From an uncultured Actinomycetes bacterium (lineage in GTDB: Bacteria > Actinomycetota > Actinomycetes > Nanopelagicales > Nanopelagicaceae): a stretch of DNA of 9,277 nucleotides. Made by a program: the position numbers and the translations under genes. The DNA lies in NCBI GenBank assembly GCA_903921405.1, contig CAIXPV010000187.1, positions 1 to 9,277 of the forward strand, in the 5' to 3' direction. Of this stretch, positions 1 through 6,015 are shown one piece after another (positions within the stretch are counted from its first letter, which is position 1; the number at the start of each line of letters is the position of its first letter). Below the pieces are notes generated by a model. It had not been told where the DNA came from. It was given only the letters and a program-made list of their open reading frames with translations, and did no database searches.

Positions 1-1
1 A

Positions 2-469
2 CCATTGTTGGCCGAAATCCAAGCGTTGGTTAGCCAAGGGCGAGAAAATGATTTCGGAAATGCCCGTCGAGTCGTATCGGGTCTTGACTCTGCACGAACA
101 TCGATGACATTGGCAGTTTTAGAGCTTCGCGCCAATGTTCGAATCGGTGGACGCGATGTATATGCAGCAACGGTTGGAGGCATGAAAATGTCAGAGCCGG
201 CAGCTGATTTAGCCCTGGCTTTGGCAGTGGCCTCGGCAGCTAAAGCTCTCGCTCTGCCAGCTGATTTAGTCGCTATCGGAGAAGTTGGTCTAGCTGGTGA
301 GATTCGTAAAGTAAGTGGCGTTAATCGCCGCCTTCAGGAGGCATTTCGTTTAGGTTTTAAACGTGCGTTAGTACCTACTGGATCTGACACCGTAATCGAT
401 GGCATGGAGATTGTAGAAGTTTCACGTCTTGATCAAGCACTCTCACGGGTAAAAATAACTGGCGAATGA
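2..469 (+). CDS. radA: DNA repair protein RadA/Sms, C-terminal Lon-like domain (5' end outside window)
   Basis: This is the last ~155 codons of RadA, the RecA-like branch-migration helicase that processes recombination intermediates. The reading frame is open to the left edge, and the first visible residues (PLLAEIQALV) are an internal RadA stretch. The TTG at position 5 is therefore not a start. Only the Lon-protease-like P-domain is visible: RRVVSGLD, then GGMKMSEPAADLALALAVAS, then GEVGLAGEIRKVSGVNRRL and GFKRALVP, all in RadA order. The position of the Lon catalytic serine reads as part of EPAADLALA, which agrees with the family knowledge that this domain is non-proteolytic in RadA. The zinc finger, Walker motifs and KNRFG motif lie off-window. 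The TGA stop overlaps the mutY ATG (ATGA, 466-469), implying co-transcription and translational coupling. Confidence 0.95.
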   Translation, partial: PLLAEIQALVSQGRENDFGNARRVVSGLDSARTSMTLAVLELRANVRIGGRDVYAATVGGMKMSEPAADLALALAVASAAKALALPADLVAIGEVGLAGEIRKVSGVNRRLQEAFRLGFKRALVPTGSDTVIDGMEIVEVSRLDQALSRVKITGE

Positions 470-1317
470 ACTCGCTTGAAAAGCCAATAGTTAACTGGTT
501 TAAAAAGAATAAACGCGATTTGCCATGGCGAAATACATCCGCATGGGGAGTCATGGTCAGCGAGTACATGTTGCAGCAAACACCTGTCAACCGCGTTTTA
601 CCTAAGTGGATTGAATGGATGGAGCGCTGGCCAACACCGGCGCATTTAGCCCAAGCTACTCCAGCACAGGTCATTACTGCATGGGGTCGACTTGGCTATC
701 CGAGGCGCGCCCTTCGGCTACATGGTGCTGCACAAATAATCGCCGAAGATTTTAACAATGAAGTTCCTAGTGATGCTAAAACTCTACAACTACTTCCTGG
801 TATCGGTGAATATACAGCTGCGGCAATCGTGGCTTTTGCATTTGATCAGCGCTCACTTGTCATGGATGTAAATATTCGCAGAACCTTAACGCGCATCATT
901 GATGGCAATGAACACCCAAAGCCCGCACCAACAGTGAGAGAAAAGAGTTCACGTCAAACATTAATGCCAAGCAAGGATGCACATATCTGGGCAGCAGCAA
1001 CCATGGAATTAGGTGCACTCGTATGTACTTCCGCTAATCCAAAGTGTGAACTCTGTCCTGTCATTTCGCAATGTAACTGGCGCAAGAATGGGTATCCAAA
1101 AAGTGAACTTGTTCGGAAATCTCAAGATTGGCATGGCACCGATCGCAAGTGCCGTGGAACAATTGTGCAAGCCCTACGTGAGAATGAGTCTTTGACCGAG
1201 AATGCACTGAAGAAACTCTGGCCTGATGAATCTCAAGTAGAAAAAGCCCTAAAAACGCTTATAGATGACCAACTTATTCAAGCCATCCCCCGTAAGCGAT
1301 TTCGGCTTCCAGTATAA
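466..1317 (+). CDS. mutY: A/G-specific adenine DNA glycosylase MutY (short form with 4Fe-4S cluster)
   Basis: Base-excision repair glycosylase that removes adenine mispaired with 8-oxoguanine. In the 283-residue product I see the N-terminal RDLPWRN motif (17-23), the catalytic Glu33 in SEYMLQQT, the helix-hairpin-helix LPGIGEYTAAA (110-120) and the catalytic Asp134 in VMDVNIRR. A complete 4Fe-4S ligand set follows, C187-x6-C194-x2-C197-x5-C203. The WGRLGYPRRALRLH stretch and the compact length are typical of actinobacterial MutY. The ~75 residues after the cluster are too short for the NUDIX-like MutT-homology domain that reads 8-oxoG in E. coli MutY, and look instead like a small helical or winged-helix tail. 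The ATG overlaps the radA stop and gives an N-terminus of family-typical length. No strong Shine-Dalgarno precedes it, consistent with coupling to radA. It converges with the serine hydrolase gene 19 bases downstream. Confidence 0.95.
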   Translation: MNSLEKPIVNWFKKNKRDLPWRNTSAWGVMVSEYMLQQTPVNRVLPKWIEWMERWPTPAHLAQATPAQVITAWGRLGYPRRALRLHGAAQIIAEDFNNEVPSDAKTLQLLPGIGEYTAAAIVAFAFDQRSLVMDVNIRRTLTRIIDGNEHPKPAPTVREKSSRQTLMPSKDAHIWAAATMELGALVCTSANPKCELCPVISQCNWRKNGYPKSELVRKSQDWHGTDRKCRGTIVQALRENESLTENALKKLWPDESQVEKALKTLIDDQLIQAIPRKRFRLPV

Positions 1318-1336
1318 AACTTACATATGCTCAAAC

Positions 1337-2371
1337 TTAGGCATGCAGTTGTGCGTGAAAATCTTTCAAGTAAGGCAAGAAAATACTCTCGGTTGTTAAC
1401 AACTCGCCGTCAGTATGTAAACGATTACTCAGTACGGTAATTACAGATGAATGTTGGGGCGAAAACGCTAGTACTACTCCGGTAAAGCCAGTGTGTCCAT
1501 AAAAACGTGTTGTACATGTGCCACAAGTATCAACCCAACTTCTAAAGCCACAATGAAAATCGGTATCAGAAGTGTCGGCTATAAAGCCACTTAATTGTGG
1601 GTTTTCTAAGAATGATTCTCCAAAAAGCAACAGGTCTTCTGCATTTGAAAATAAGCCAGCGTGCGAAGATGTACCTTTAAAAAGATGAAAAGCATTTCCA
1701 TCATTTACTTCTCCGGAGAGAATATTAGTTCGCCAATTTTTGAAATCCTCTGCTTTTTCAACTACTGAATATGGTGTCTGCGATTGAATCATGTTTTTCT
1801 CAAATCGATCTCCCCGCGATGTTGCCGCTACATTTGAGATATCTTTAGGTACGGAAAATTGGGTTGAATTAAATGCCGCATTATCGAATGAGAGTTTTTG
1901 GAAGCTTTCCAATAAGCTCACCTGGGTAATCGCAGTAATAACTCTCCCTAAAGTGATAAAGCCTAAGTCGGAATAATGACGTTCCTGATCTATTCCATAA
2001 CTCAAGGGTGTTGTTGCAATCAACTCATGGGCTTGGTCAGCCTCTGCTGCAGAAATATAGAGCGGCCTCCATTCTGCTAAACCACTTCGGTGAGTAAGTA
2101 AATGGCGAACAGTGATTTCGTTTTTCTCGCTCGAACCCCATAGTGGCAAGTACGTAGCAACTCTGTCATCAATATTCATGTGATTTTCAGCCACTAGCTC
2201 CATGATAGAAGCCGTTGTTGCAACGATTTTCGTGAGTGAGGCTAAGTCGAAGCCCGTGTCTACCTGCATTTCTAATGGTTCAGACTCATCTAGAGCACTT
2301 CTAAAGCCCTTGGCAACAAATTTACGTTGGCCATTAATCGAATGGCCAACAACGGTACCTGGCGTGCTCAT
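1337..2371 (-). CDS. Beta-lactamase-fold serine hydrolase (class C / AmiE-like), candidate cytoplasmic muropeptide amidase
   Basis: A 344-residue member of the beta-lactamase-related (PF00144-type) serine hydrolases. All three active-site motifs are visible: S45-L-T-K48 (SxxK, in FDLASLTKIVATT), Y133-S-D135 (the YxN position) and H293-T-G295 (the KTG position). RHLLTHRSGL (89-98) and SSHAGLFSNAEDL (235-247) are also family hallmarks. There is no signal peptide or membrane segment, so it should act in the cytoplasm. Its ATG overlaps the stop of the epimerase gene (ATGA, 2368-2371), and an AAGGTG ribosome site lies five bases upstream at 2377-2382. In Bacillus subtilis a secreted relative, AmiE/YbbE, is an N-acetylmuramyl-L-alanine amidase. 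The context (epimerase and anmK nearby) makes an amidase role plausible, but this is inference. An esterase, DD-peptidase or D-aminopeptidase cannot be excluded. An odd CGTC (C283, C286) sits just before the HTG motif. Confidence 0.85.
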   Translation of the reverse strand: MSTPGTVVGHSINGQRKFVAKGFRSALDESEPLEMQVDTGFDLASLTKIVATTASIMELVAENHMNIDDRVATYLPLWGSSEKNEITVRHLLTHRSGLAEWRPLYISAAEADQAHELIATTPLSYGIDQERHYSDLGFITLGRVITAITQVSLLESFQKLSFDNAAFNSTQFSVPKDISNVAATSRGDRFEKNMIQSQTPYSVVEKAEDFKNWRTNILSGEVNDGNAFHLFKGTSSHAGLFSNAEDLLLFGESFLENPQLSGFIADTSDTDFHCGFRSWVDTCGTCTTRFYGHTGFTGVVLAFSPQHSSVITVLSNRLHTDGELLTTESIFLPYLKDFHAQLHA

Positions 2372-3393
2372 ATAGACACCTTACCCTCGACATAAGTAAA
2401 TCGAGTTGAAAGTGCCCACCATGCTGCGTCTAGATCATGGCAATAATCCGGTTTATAAGCGCCGGCAAGTAGATAGGCACCCAAGACGCCTTTGTCACCT
2501 TCCATCATCGAGCCAATAGAGAAGTCGACACCCAACTCTTTAGCACGCTTAATAATCGCAATTGATGGTGTGATGCCGCCAGATTTAATGATTTTTACAT
2601 TTACTAAGTCAATAGCCTGCACATTTACTAACTCTTCTAAATCGGCCACGGTATATATAGATTCATCAGCCATAATTTTCGTCGAACACTGCGCACGTAT
2701 AGCAGCCATTCCGACTTTATTGTGAGCCGATATTGGCTGCTCGAGATATTCAATGTCAAGTGAATCTTGTTCAATGTGATGTAAAAATTCAATACTATCT
2801 TCTACGCTCCAAGCTTGATTAGGGTCAACTCGTATCAAGCCTTTTACCCCAATAATCTCTCGAACTAAACGAATTTTTTCAATATTTTTGTGGACCAGAT
2901 CTTTCCCTAATTTGATTTTAAGCGCCGGAAAATCAGATCTTTCGGCGATTAGGTTAGGTATCGCACTTATCTCTGTAAGCGGGATAGTTACATCAGTTGT
3001 AACGTGTTTTACCGAAGATCCTAATAATTGTCCTAAAGTACGATTTTCAATTATTGCCTGCAGATCATTAAGTGCAATATCTACGGCGCATTTAGCACTT
3101 TTAGTAACGTCCAATTTTGAAATATGGGAGTTGAAAAAGCTCGCTGCAGTCTCAAACTCTTTATTCTTCAGGGCTTCTGGTAATACCGTCCTTAAATCCT
3201 TTTCAATCTGGGCAAGCGTATCTCCAGTAATTGCTGGAGTTTCAACCGTCTCTCCAAAGACTTCATGTCCATCATCGGTCTTTATGTGGAATTCAACGAT
3301 AGTGAGTTCATTAACAGATCTAAGTGAAGTCGAAAAACTTGCCCGCAAAGGCTCTTTCCTAAACTTAACCCAGCTTTCAACTATTTTGGTCAT
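2368..3393 (-). CDS. L-Ala-D/L-Glu (dipeptide) epimerase, enolase superfamily
   Basis: Muconate-lactonizing subgroup enzyme of 341 residues, expected to epimerise the second residue of L-Ala-D-Glu from murein peptides to give L-Ala-L-Glu. The catalytic set is intact. K159-x-K161 sits on one side of the barrel and K267 (VNVKIIKSGG) on the other. The Mg2+ ligands are D190 (RVDPNQAW), E218 (EYLEQP) and D243 (MADES). Two specificity features known from B. subtilis YkfB are present: an Arg in the N-terminal capping loop (R25 in STSLRSV), which contacts the Glu side chain, and a late D320-L-D322 pair, which binds the dipeptide amino group. That pattern argues for a true Ala-Glu epimerase rather than another MLE-type enzyme. 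I chose the ATG at 3393 over 3414 because a GAGGT site sits ahead of it. First gene of a two-gene operon with the serine hydrolase; its promoter must lie inside the divergent GNAT gene. Confidence 0.92.
   Translation of the reverse strand: MTKIVESWVKFRKEPLRASFSTSLRSVNELTIVEFHIKTDDGHEVFGETVETPAITGDTLAQIEKDLRTVLPEALKNKEFETAASFFNSHISKLDVTKSAKCAVDIALNDLQAIIENRTLGQLLGSSVKHVTTDVTIPLTEISAIPNLIAERSDFPALKIKLGKDLVHKNIEKIRLVREIIGVKGLIRVDPNQAWSVEDSIEFLHHIEQDSLDIEYLEQPISAHNKVGMAAIRAQCSTKIMADESIYTVADLEELVNVQAIDLVNVKIIKSGGITPSIAIIKRAKELGVDFSIGSMMEGDKGVLGAYLLAGAYKPDYCHDLDAAWWALSTRFTYVEGKVSI
2377..2382 (-). promoter_or_regulatory. Ribosome binding site of the serine hydrolase gene
   Basis: AAGGTG on the minus strand, five bases before the ATG at 2371. 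It lies within the 3' end of the epimerase gene, supporting translation re-initiation at the overlapping stop/start. Confidence 0.55.
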
Positions 3394-3398
3394 AGTAT
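3393..3398 (+). promoter_or_regulatory. Possible -10 element for a leaderless GNAT transcript
   Basis: TAGTAT fits the TANNNT consensus and ends seven bases before the ATG at 3406, the spacing expected if transcription begins at that start codon. No Shine-Dalgarno precedes either candidate ATG (3397 or 3406), which also points to a leaderless mRNA. I see no clear -35. The hexamer touches the epimerase start codon on the other strand. Confidence 0.4.
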
Positions 3399-3400
3399 GT

Positions 3401-3405
3401 ACCTC
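3401..3405 (-). promoter_or_regulatory. Ribosome binding site that sets the epimerase start
   Basis: GAGGT on the minus strand, seven bases before the ATG at 3393. It favours this start over the upstream in-frame ATG at 3414, which would place the site inside the coding region. Confidence 0.65.
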
Positions 3406-3912
3406 ATGGAGCATGTAATTCGGCCAGCAGTACCGAATGACCTTGACTTTCTTGTAGAGATATTTAGGTCTTGCTGGCTAATCTCATATAAAGGATTATT
3501 ACCTAAAGAAGTACAAGAGGAGATGACAGCAGAAAAAGCTCGCCAGATGTGGTCATTGTCTGTGCAGCCACATCCCGATCGCATAACTTTCATCATTGAA
3601 GAAAATAAAGTACCTGTTGGTGTTGCGCGCGTTGGTGTTGATGTGAGTAATAAAACGCTTGGCCATTTATTTTCACTATATGTGCATCCAAATAGTGCTG
3701 GTCGTGGAATAGGTACAACACTACTCAAATTTGTACTTTCGACTTTGCGTGAGCGCAACTTTGAAGAGATTACATTATGGGTTTTCAAAGAGAACGCTCC
3801 AACCCGCAAACTTTACCGAACGTTAGGTTTCGTTGAAACCGGCCAAGAGCGTATTGATGATCGCTGGAGAATTCCCGAGATCGAAATGCGTGCACCTTCT
3901 AAATTATTCTGA
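3406..3912 (+). CDS. GNAT family N-acetyltransferase
   Basis: A 168-residue single-domain GNAT that would move an acetyl group from acetyl-CoA to an amine; the substrate cannot be read from sequence. The domain begins IRPAVPNDLDFL (5-16). The motif-A segment has the LYVHP strand followed by the pyrophosphate-binding loop G99-R-G-I-G103. Motif B reads ENAPTRKLYRTLGF (129-142), with Tyr137 in the usual general-acid position. W24-x3-Y28-x-G-L-L-P33 is a common substrate-loop pattern in peptide- or amine-acetylating members. The start could also be the in-frame ATG at 3397; I prefer 3406 because a TANNNT box sits seven bases ahead and IRPA then lies close to the N-terminus, as usual. It is divergent from the epimerase, and its last 14 bases overlap the 3' end of anmK on the other strand. 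Any link to wall-fragment use is only by position. Confidence 0.88.
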   Translation: MEHVIRPAVPNDLDFLVEIFRSCWLISYKGLLPKEVQEEMTAEKARQMWSLSVQPHPDRITFIIEENKVPVGVARVGVDVSNKTLGHLFSLYVHPNSAGRGIGTTLLKFVLSTLRERNFEEITLWVFKENAPTRKLYRTLGFVETGQERIDDRWRIPEIEMRAPSKLF

Positions 3913-5065
3913 CTCGGACCGGTTTAACACTACTTGAGGCAGGTAAATGAAAACCATTTATGCCTGGAGTAAGTGATCCCAAAATTCTTTCGCCGTCAGC
4001 ACCAGTGCAGCTAGGAACCTGACCGGCTTGATTATGCATAGAAAGAAATCCGATCAAGGCAAAAGTTACGCCCTCTTTTGCCCGAGGATCGATTCCAAGT
4101 GCAGCCATCGTAAGTACCTCACAGTTGGGTAATCGTTGCGCTAATCTCGCCATTAACACAGGATTTGCTGAGCCTCCACCGGCAACATAGAGCTTGGCTA
4201 GTTCAAATTTTTCTACATCGCGTGCAACAGTTTCAACAGTAAGTTCCAATAATGTAGCTACCAAGTTAGGTAAGTTCCATGTATTAACTTCGCCAGCACG
4301 TTCAACAATATATGGCAAGTGAAATAGCTCTTTGCCGGTTGATTTAGGTGCTGGAAGACTGTAGTAAGGCTCATCTAAGAACTTTGCAAGAAGCGCATAG
4401 TCAATGACGCCGCTAGCTGCAATTAAGCCACTTTCATCAAAAGCGCGCGCTCCAGATGTGTGCGCAAAAATTGCAGCATCCATTAATCCATTAGCTGGTC
4501 CTATGTCATAAGCAATTGACGTCAAGCCTTTTCCTGCAACAGTGATATTAGAAATACCACCTAGATTCAGTGCACCTTCGGGTGCATCGCTTGCATTGAA
4601 AAGTAAATGATCCAAAAGGCTTACAAGCGGAGCGCCATGTCCACCAGCTGCAACATCTCGTGAGCGAATATTTGACAGTACTGAGATACCGGTTTCTTCG
4701 GCAATCCATGCTGGTTCACCAAGTTGTAAGGTGCCTACAGCTTTATGAGCGGCGTCTATCCAATGGAACAAAGTCTGTCCGTGGGAAACTATGAGATCAG
4801 GTTGAAAATTATATTTCTTCATAGTGTGTAGAGCGGCTTGAGCAAACTCTTGGGCAATATGTGTGTCCAAAATGCAAACACGTTCCATTGTGACCGGACG
4901 AGGAGGCATGGAGTCTGCAATTAAATCGTGAAGCTCCTGTGTGTACTCAATACTCTCAAAACCAATTTGCTTAATCTCGACCGTGTCACCTACTTGTTCA
5001 AATTCACAACACGCTACATCCATGCCATCGTAGGACGTACCAGAAATCATTCCTATGACTTTCAT
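3899..5065 (-). CDS. anmK: Anhydro-N-acetylmuramic acid kinase AnmK
   Basis: AnmK opens the 1,6-anhydro ring of anhydroMurNAc and phosphorylates it with ATP, giving MurNAc-6-phosphate for murein sugar recycling. The 388-residue product has family length and family motifs in order: GMISGTSYDGMD (5-16, ATP phosphate loop), SHGQTLFHW (94-102), QLGEPAWIAEETGI (114-127), R134-S-R-D137-VAAGGHGAPL (with the Asp expected to be the catalytic base), LNLGGISNIT (166-175), DIGPANGLMD (187-196), PKSTGKELF (240-248) and AGGGSANPVLM (295-305). I chose the ATG at 5065 over 5083 because GGAGG lies seven bases upstream of it and MKVIGMISGTS is the normal AnmK N-terminus. It starts two bases after the stop of the peptide-transporter ATPase F gene, so it is the last gene of that operon. 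Its end overlaps the GNAT gene tail-to-tail. I see no convincing terminator in the overlap. Confidence 0.95.
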   Translation of the reverse strand: MKVIGMISGTSYDGMDVACCEFEQVGDTVEIKQIGFESIEYTQELHDLIADSMPPRPVTMERVCILDTHIAQEFAQAALHTMKKYNFQPDLIVSHGQTLFHWIDAAHKAVGTLQLGEPAWIAEETGISVLSNIRSRDVAAGGHGAPLVSLLDHLLFNASDAPEGALNLGGISNITVAGKGLTSIAYDIGPANGLMDAAIFAHTSGARAFDESGLIAASGVIDYALLAKFLDEPYYSLPAPKSTGKELFHLPYIVERAGEVNTWNLPNLVATLLELTVETVARDVEKFELAKLYVAGGGSANPVLMARLAQRLPNCEVLTMAALGIDPRAKEGVTFALIGFLSMHNQAGQVPSCTGADGERILGSLTPGINGFHLPASSSVKPVRVRII

Positions 5066-5067
5066 TT

Positions 5068-6015
5068 TTATGCCTCCATACATGCGACTAGGTGGTTAGA
5101 CGAGATTTCACGCAAACTTTGAGGCTCTACGGCGCACGCTGGAGTGGCTTTTACGCAACGCAGGTGGAAAGCACAGCCAGTCGGTAAATTGACTGGATCG
5201 GGCACTTCGCCTTCGAGCGTTTTAGCTAAGGACTCTGGATTTCCGATAACAGTGTGATCTGGCATGGCTTGAATAAGTGCTTGCGTATAAGGATGTTGAG
5301 GGTCATTAATAACCTGTTCCCAACTTCCAAATTCAACAATTTTTCCTAAGTACATCACAGCAACTAAATCGCTGATATAGCGGATCATGGCAAGGTCATG
5401 GCTAATAAAAATATACGTTAGGCCCAGCTTTGCTCGTAAATCCAAGAGAAGGTTCATCACTTCAGCACGCACTGATACGTCCAGCGCTGATACAGGCTCG
5501 TCTAGAACTAAAAGGCTTGGTTCAGCAGCTAATGCTCTAGCGATACTTACTCGTTGTCTTTGTCCCCCTGAAAGTTGATGAGGGTATCGATTCTTTAAAT
5601 CATCAGCTAAGCCCACTAAGGATAAAAGTTCGGATACTCGCGTTTCAACCATATTTTTTTCTACCAAGTTATGAACTGTAATAATTTCGCTGATTGCATC
5701 ACCTATTCTCTGGCGGGGATTTAGCGAAGAGTACGGGTCTTGAAATACTAATTGAACGACTGACTTCTTAGTAGAAAAACTTCCCTTATTGACGTCGTGG
5801 ATTGGCAAGCCTTTCCAAGTAATACTTCCTTGATTAGGAGCTTCTAGTCCTGTAACCAAACGAGCAAGTGTAGATTTTCCACAGCCACTCTCACCTACAA
5901 TTCCTAAAGTTTTACCCGCCGGAAGCGAGATATCAATCCCATTGAGCGCATGGATTACCGTGTCGGTTGATACGATTTTATAAAGCTTCTCAACATCTTC
6001 TATCTCTAAACTCAT
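5068..6015 (-). CDS. Oligo/dipeptide ABC transporter ATP-binding protein (OppF/DppF type)
   Basis: One of the two cytoplasmic ATPases that drive peptide import. In 315 residues I see Walker A GESGCGKS (41-48), Q-loop Gln92 (FQDPYSSLNP), signature LSGGQRQR (148-155), Walker B LLVLDEP (168-174), D-loop SALD, and the switch His206 in ISHD. The C-terminal oligopeptide-transporter extension follows, with HPYTQAL and a four-Cys set (CAFHLRC, then C six residues later, then a last Cys near the end). Relatives with this spacing bind a 4Fe-4S cluster. The longer LFQDPYSSLNP-type Q-loop and LSGGQRQR signature mark the F partner, as opposed to D. The start codon shares a base with the previous stop (TAATG, 6013-6017), and GGAGGT lies five bases upstream. 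anmK follows after two bases. Confidence 0.94.
   Translation of the reverse strand: MSLEIEDVEKLYKIVSTDTVIHALNGIDISLPAGKTLGIVGESGCGKSTLARLVTGLEAPNQGSITWKGLPIHDVNKGSFSTKKSVVQLVFQDPYSSLNPRQRIGDAISEIITVHNLVEKNMVETRVSELLSLVGLADDLKNRYPHQLSGGQRQRVSIARALAAEPSLLVLDEPVSALDVSVRAEVMNLLLDLRAKLGLTYIFISHDLAMIRYISDLVAVMYLGKIVEFGSWEQVINDPQHPYTQALIQAMPDHTVIGNPESLAKTLEGEVPDPVNLPTGCAFHLRCVKATPACAVEPQSLREISSNHLVACMEA
5073..5077 (-). promoter_or_regulatory. Ribosome binding site that sets the anmK start
   Basis: Strong GGAGG on the minus strand, seven bases before the ATG at 5065 and inside the last codons of the ATPase F gene. It rules against the upstream start at 5083, which would lie ahead of this site. Confidence 0.75.

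Noticed and set aside
1318..1336. Possible bidirectional terminator between mutY and the hydrolase gene
   Set aside because: Only a short direct repeat (AAACTTA) and a weak GCAT/ATGC pairing are present; no stem with a T-run.
2888..3418. Long plus-strand open frame (176 codons) opposite the epimerase
   Set aside because: It is antisense to a gene with a full enolase-superfamily motif set, and its translation shows no recognisable domain or ribosome site.
3390..3809. Minus-strand open frame opposite the GNAT gene (139 codons)
   Set aside because: The GNAT frame on the plus strand has clear motifs; this translation is basic and low in structure, typical of a shadow frame.
5066..5083. Upstream ATG for anmK giving six extra residues
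   Set aside because: GGAGG at 5073-5077 falls between the two candidates and serves the ATG at 5065; MKVIGMISGTS is the normal family N-terminus.
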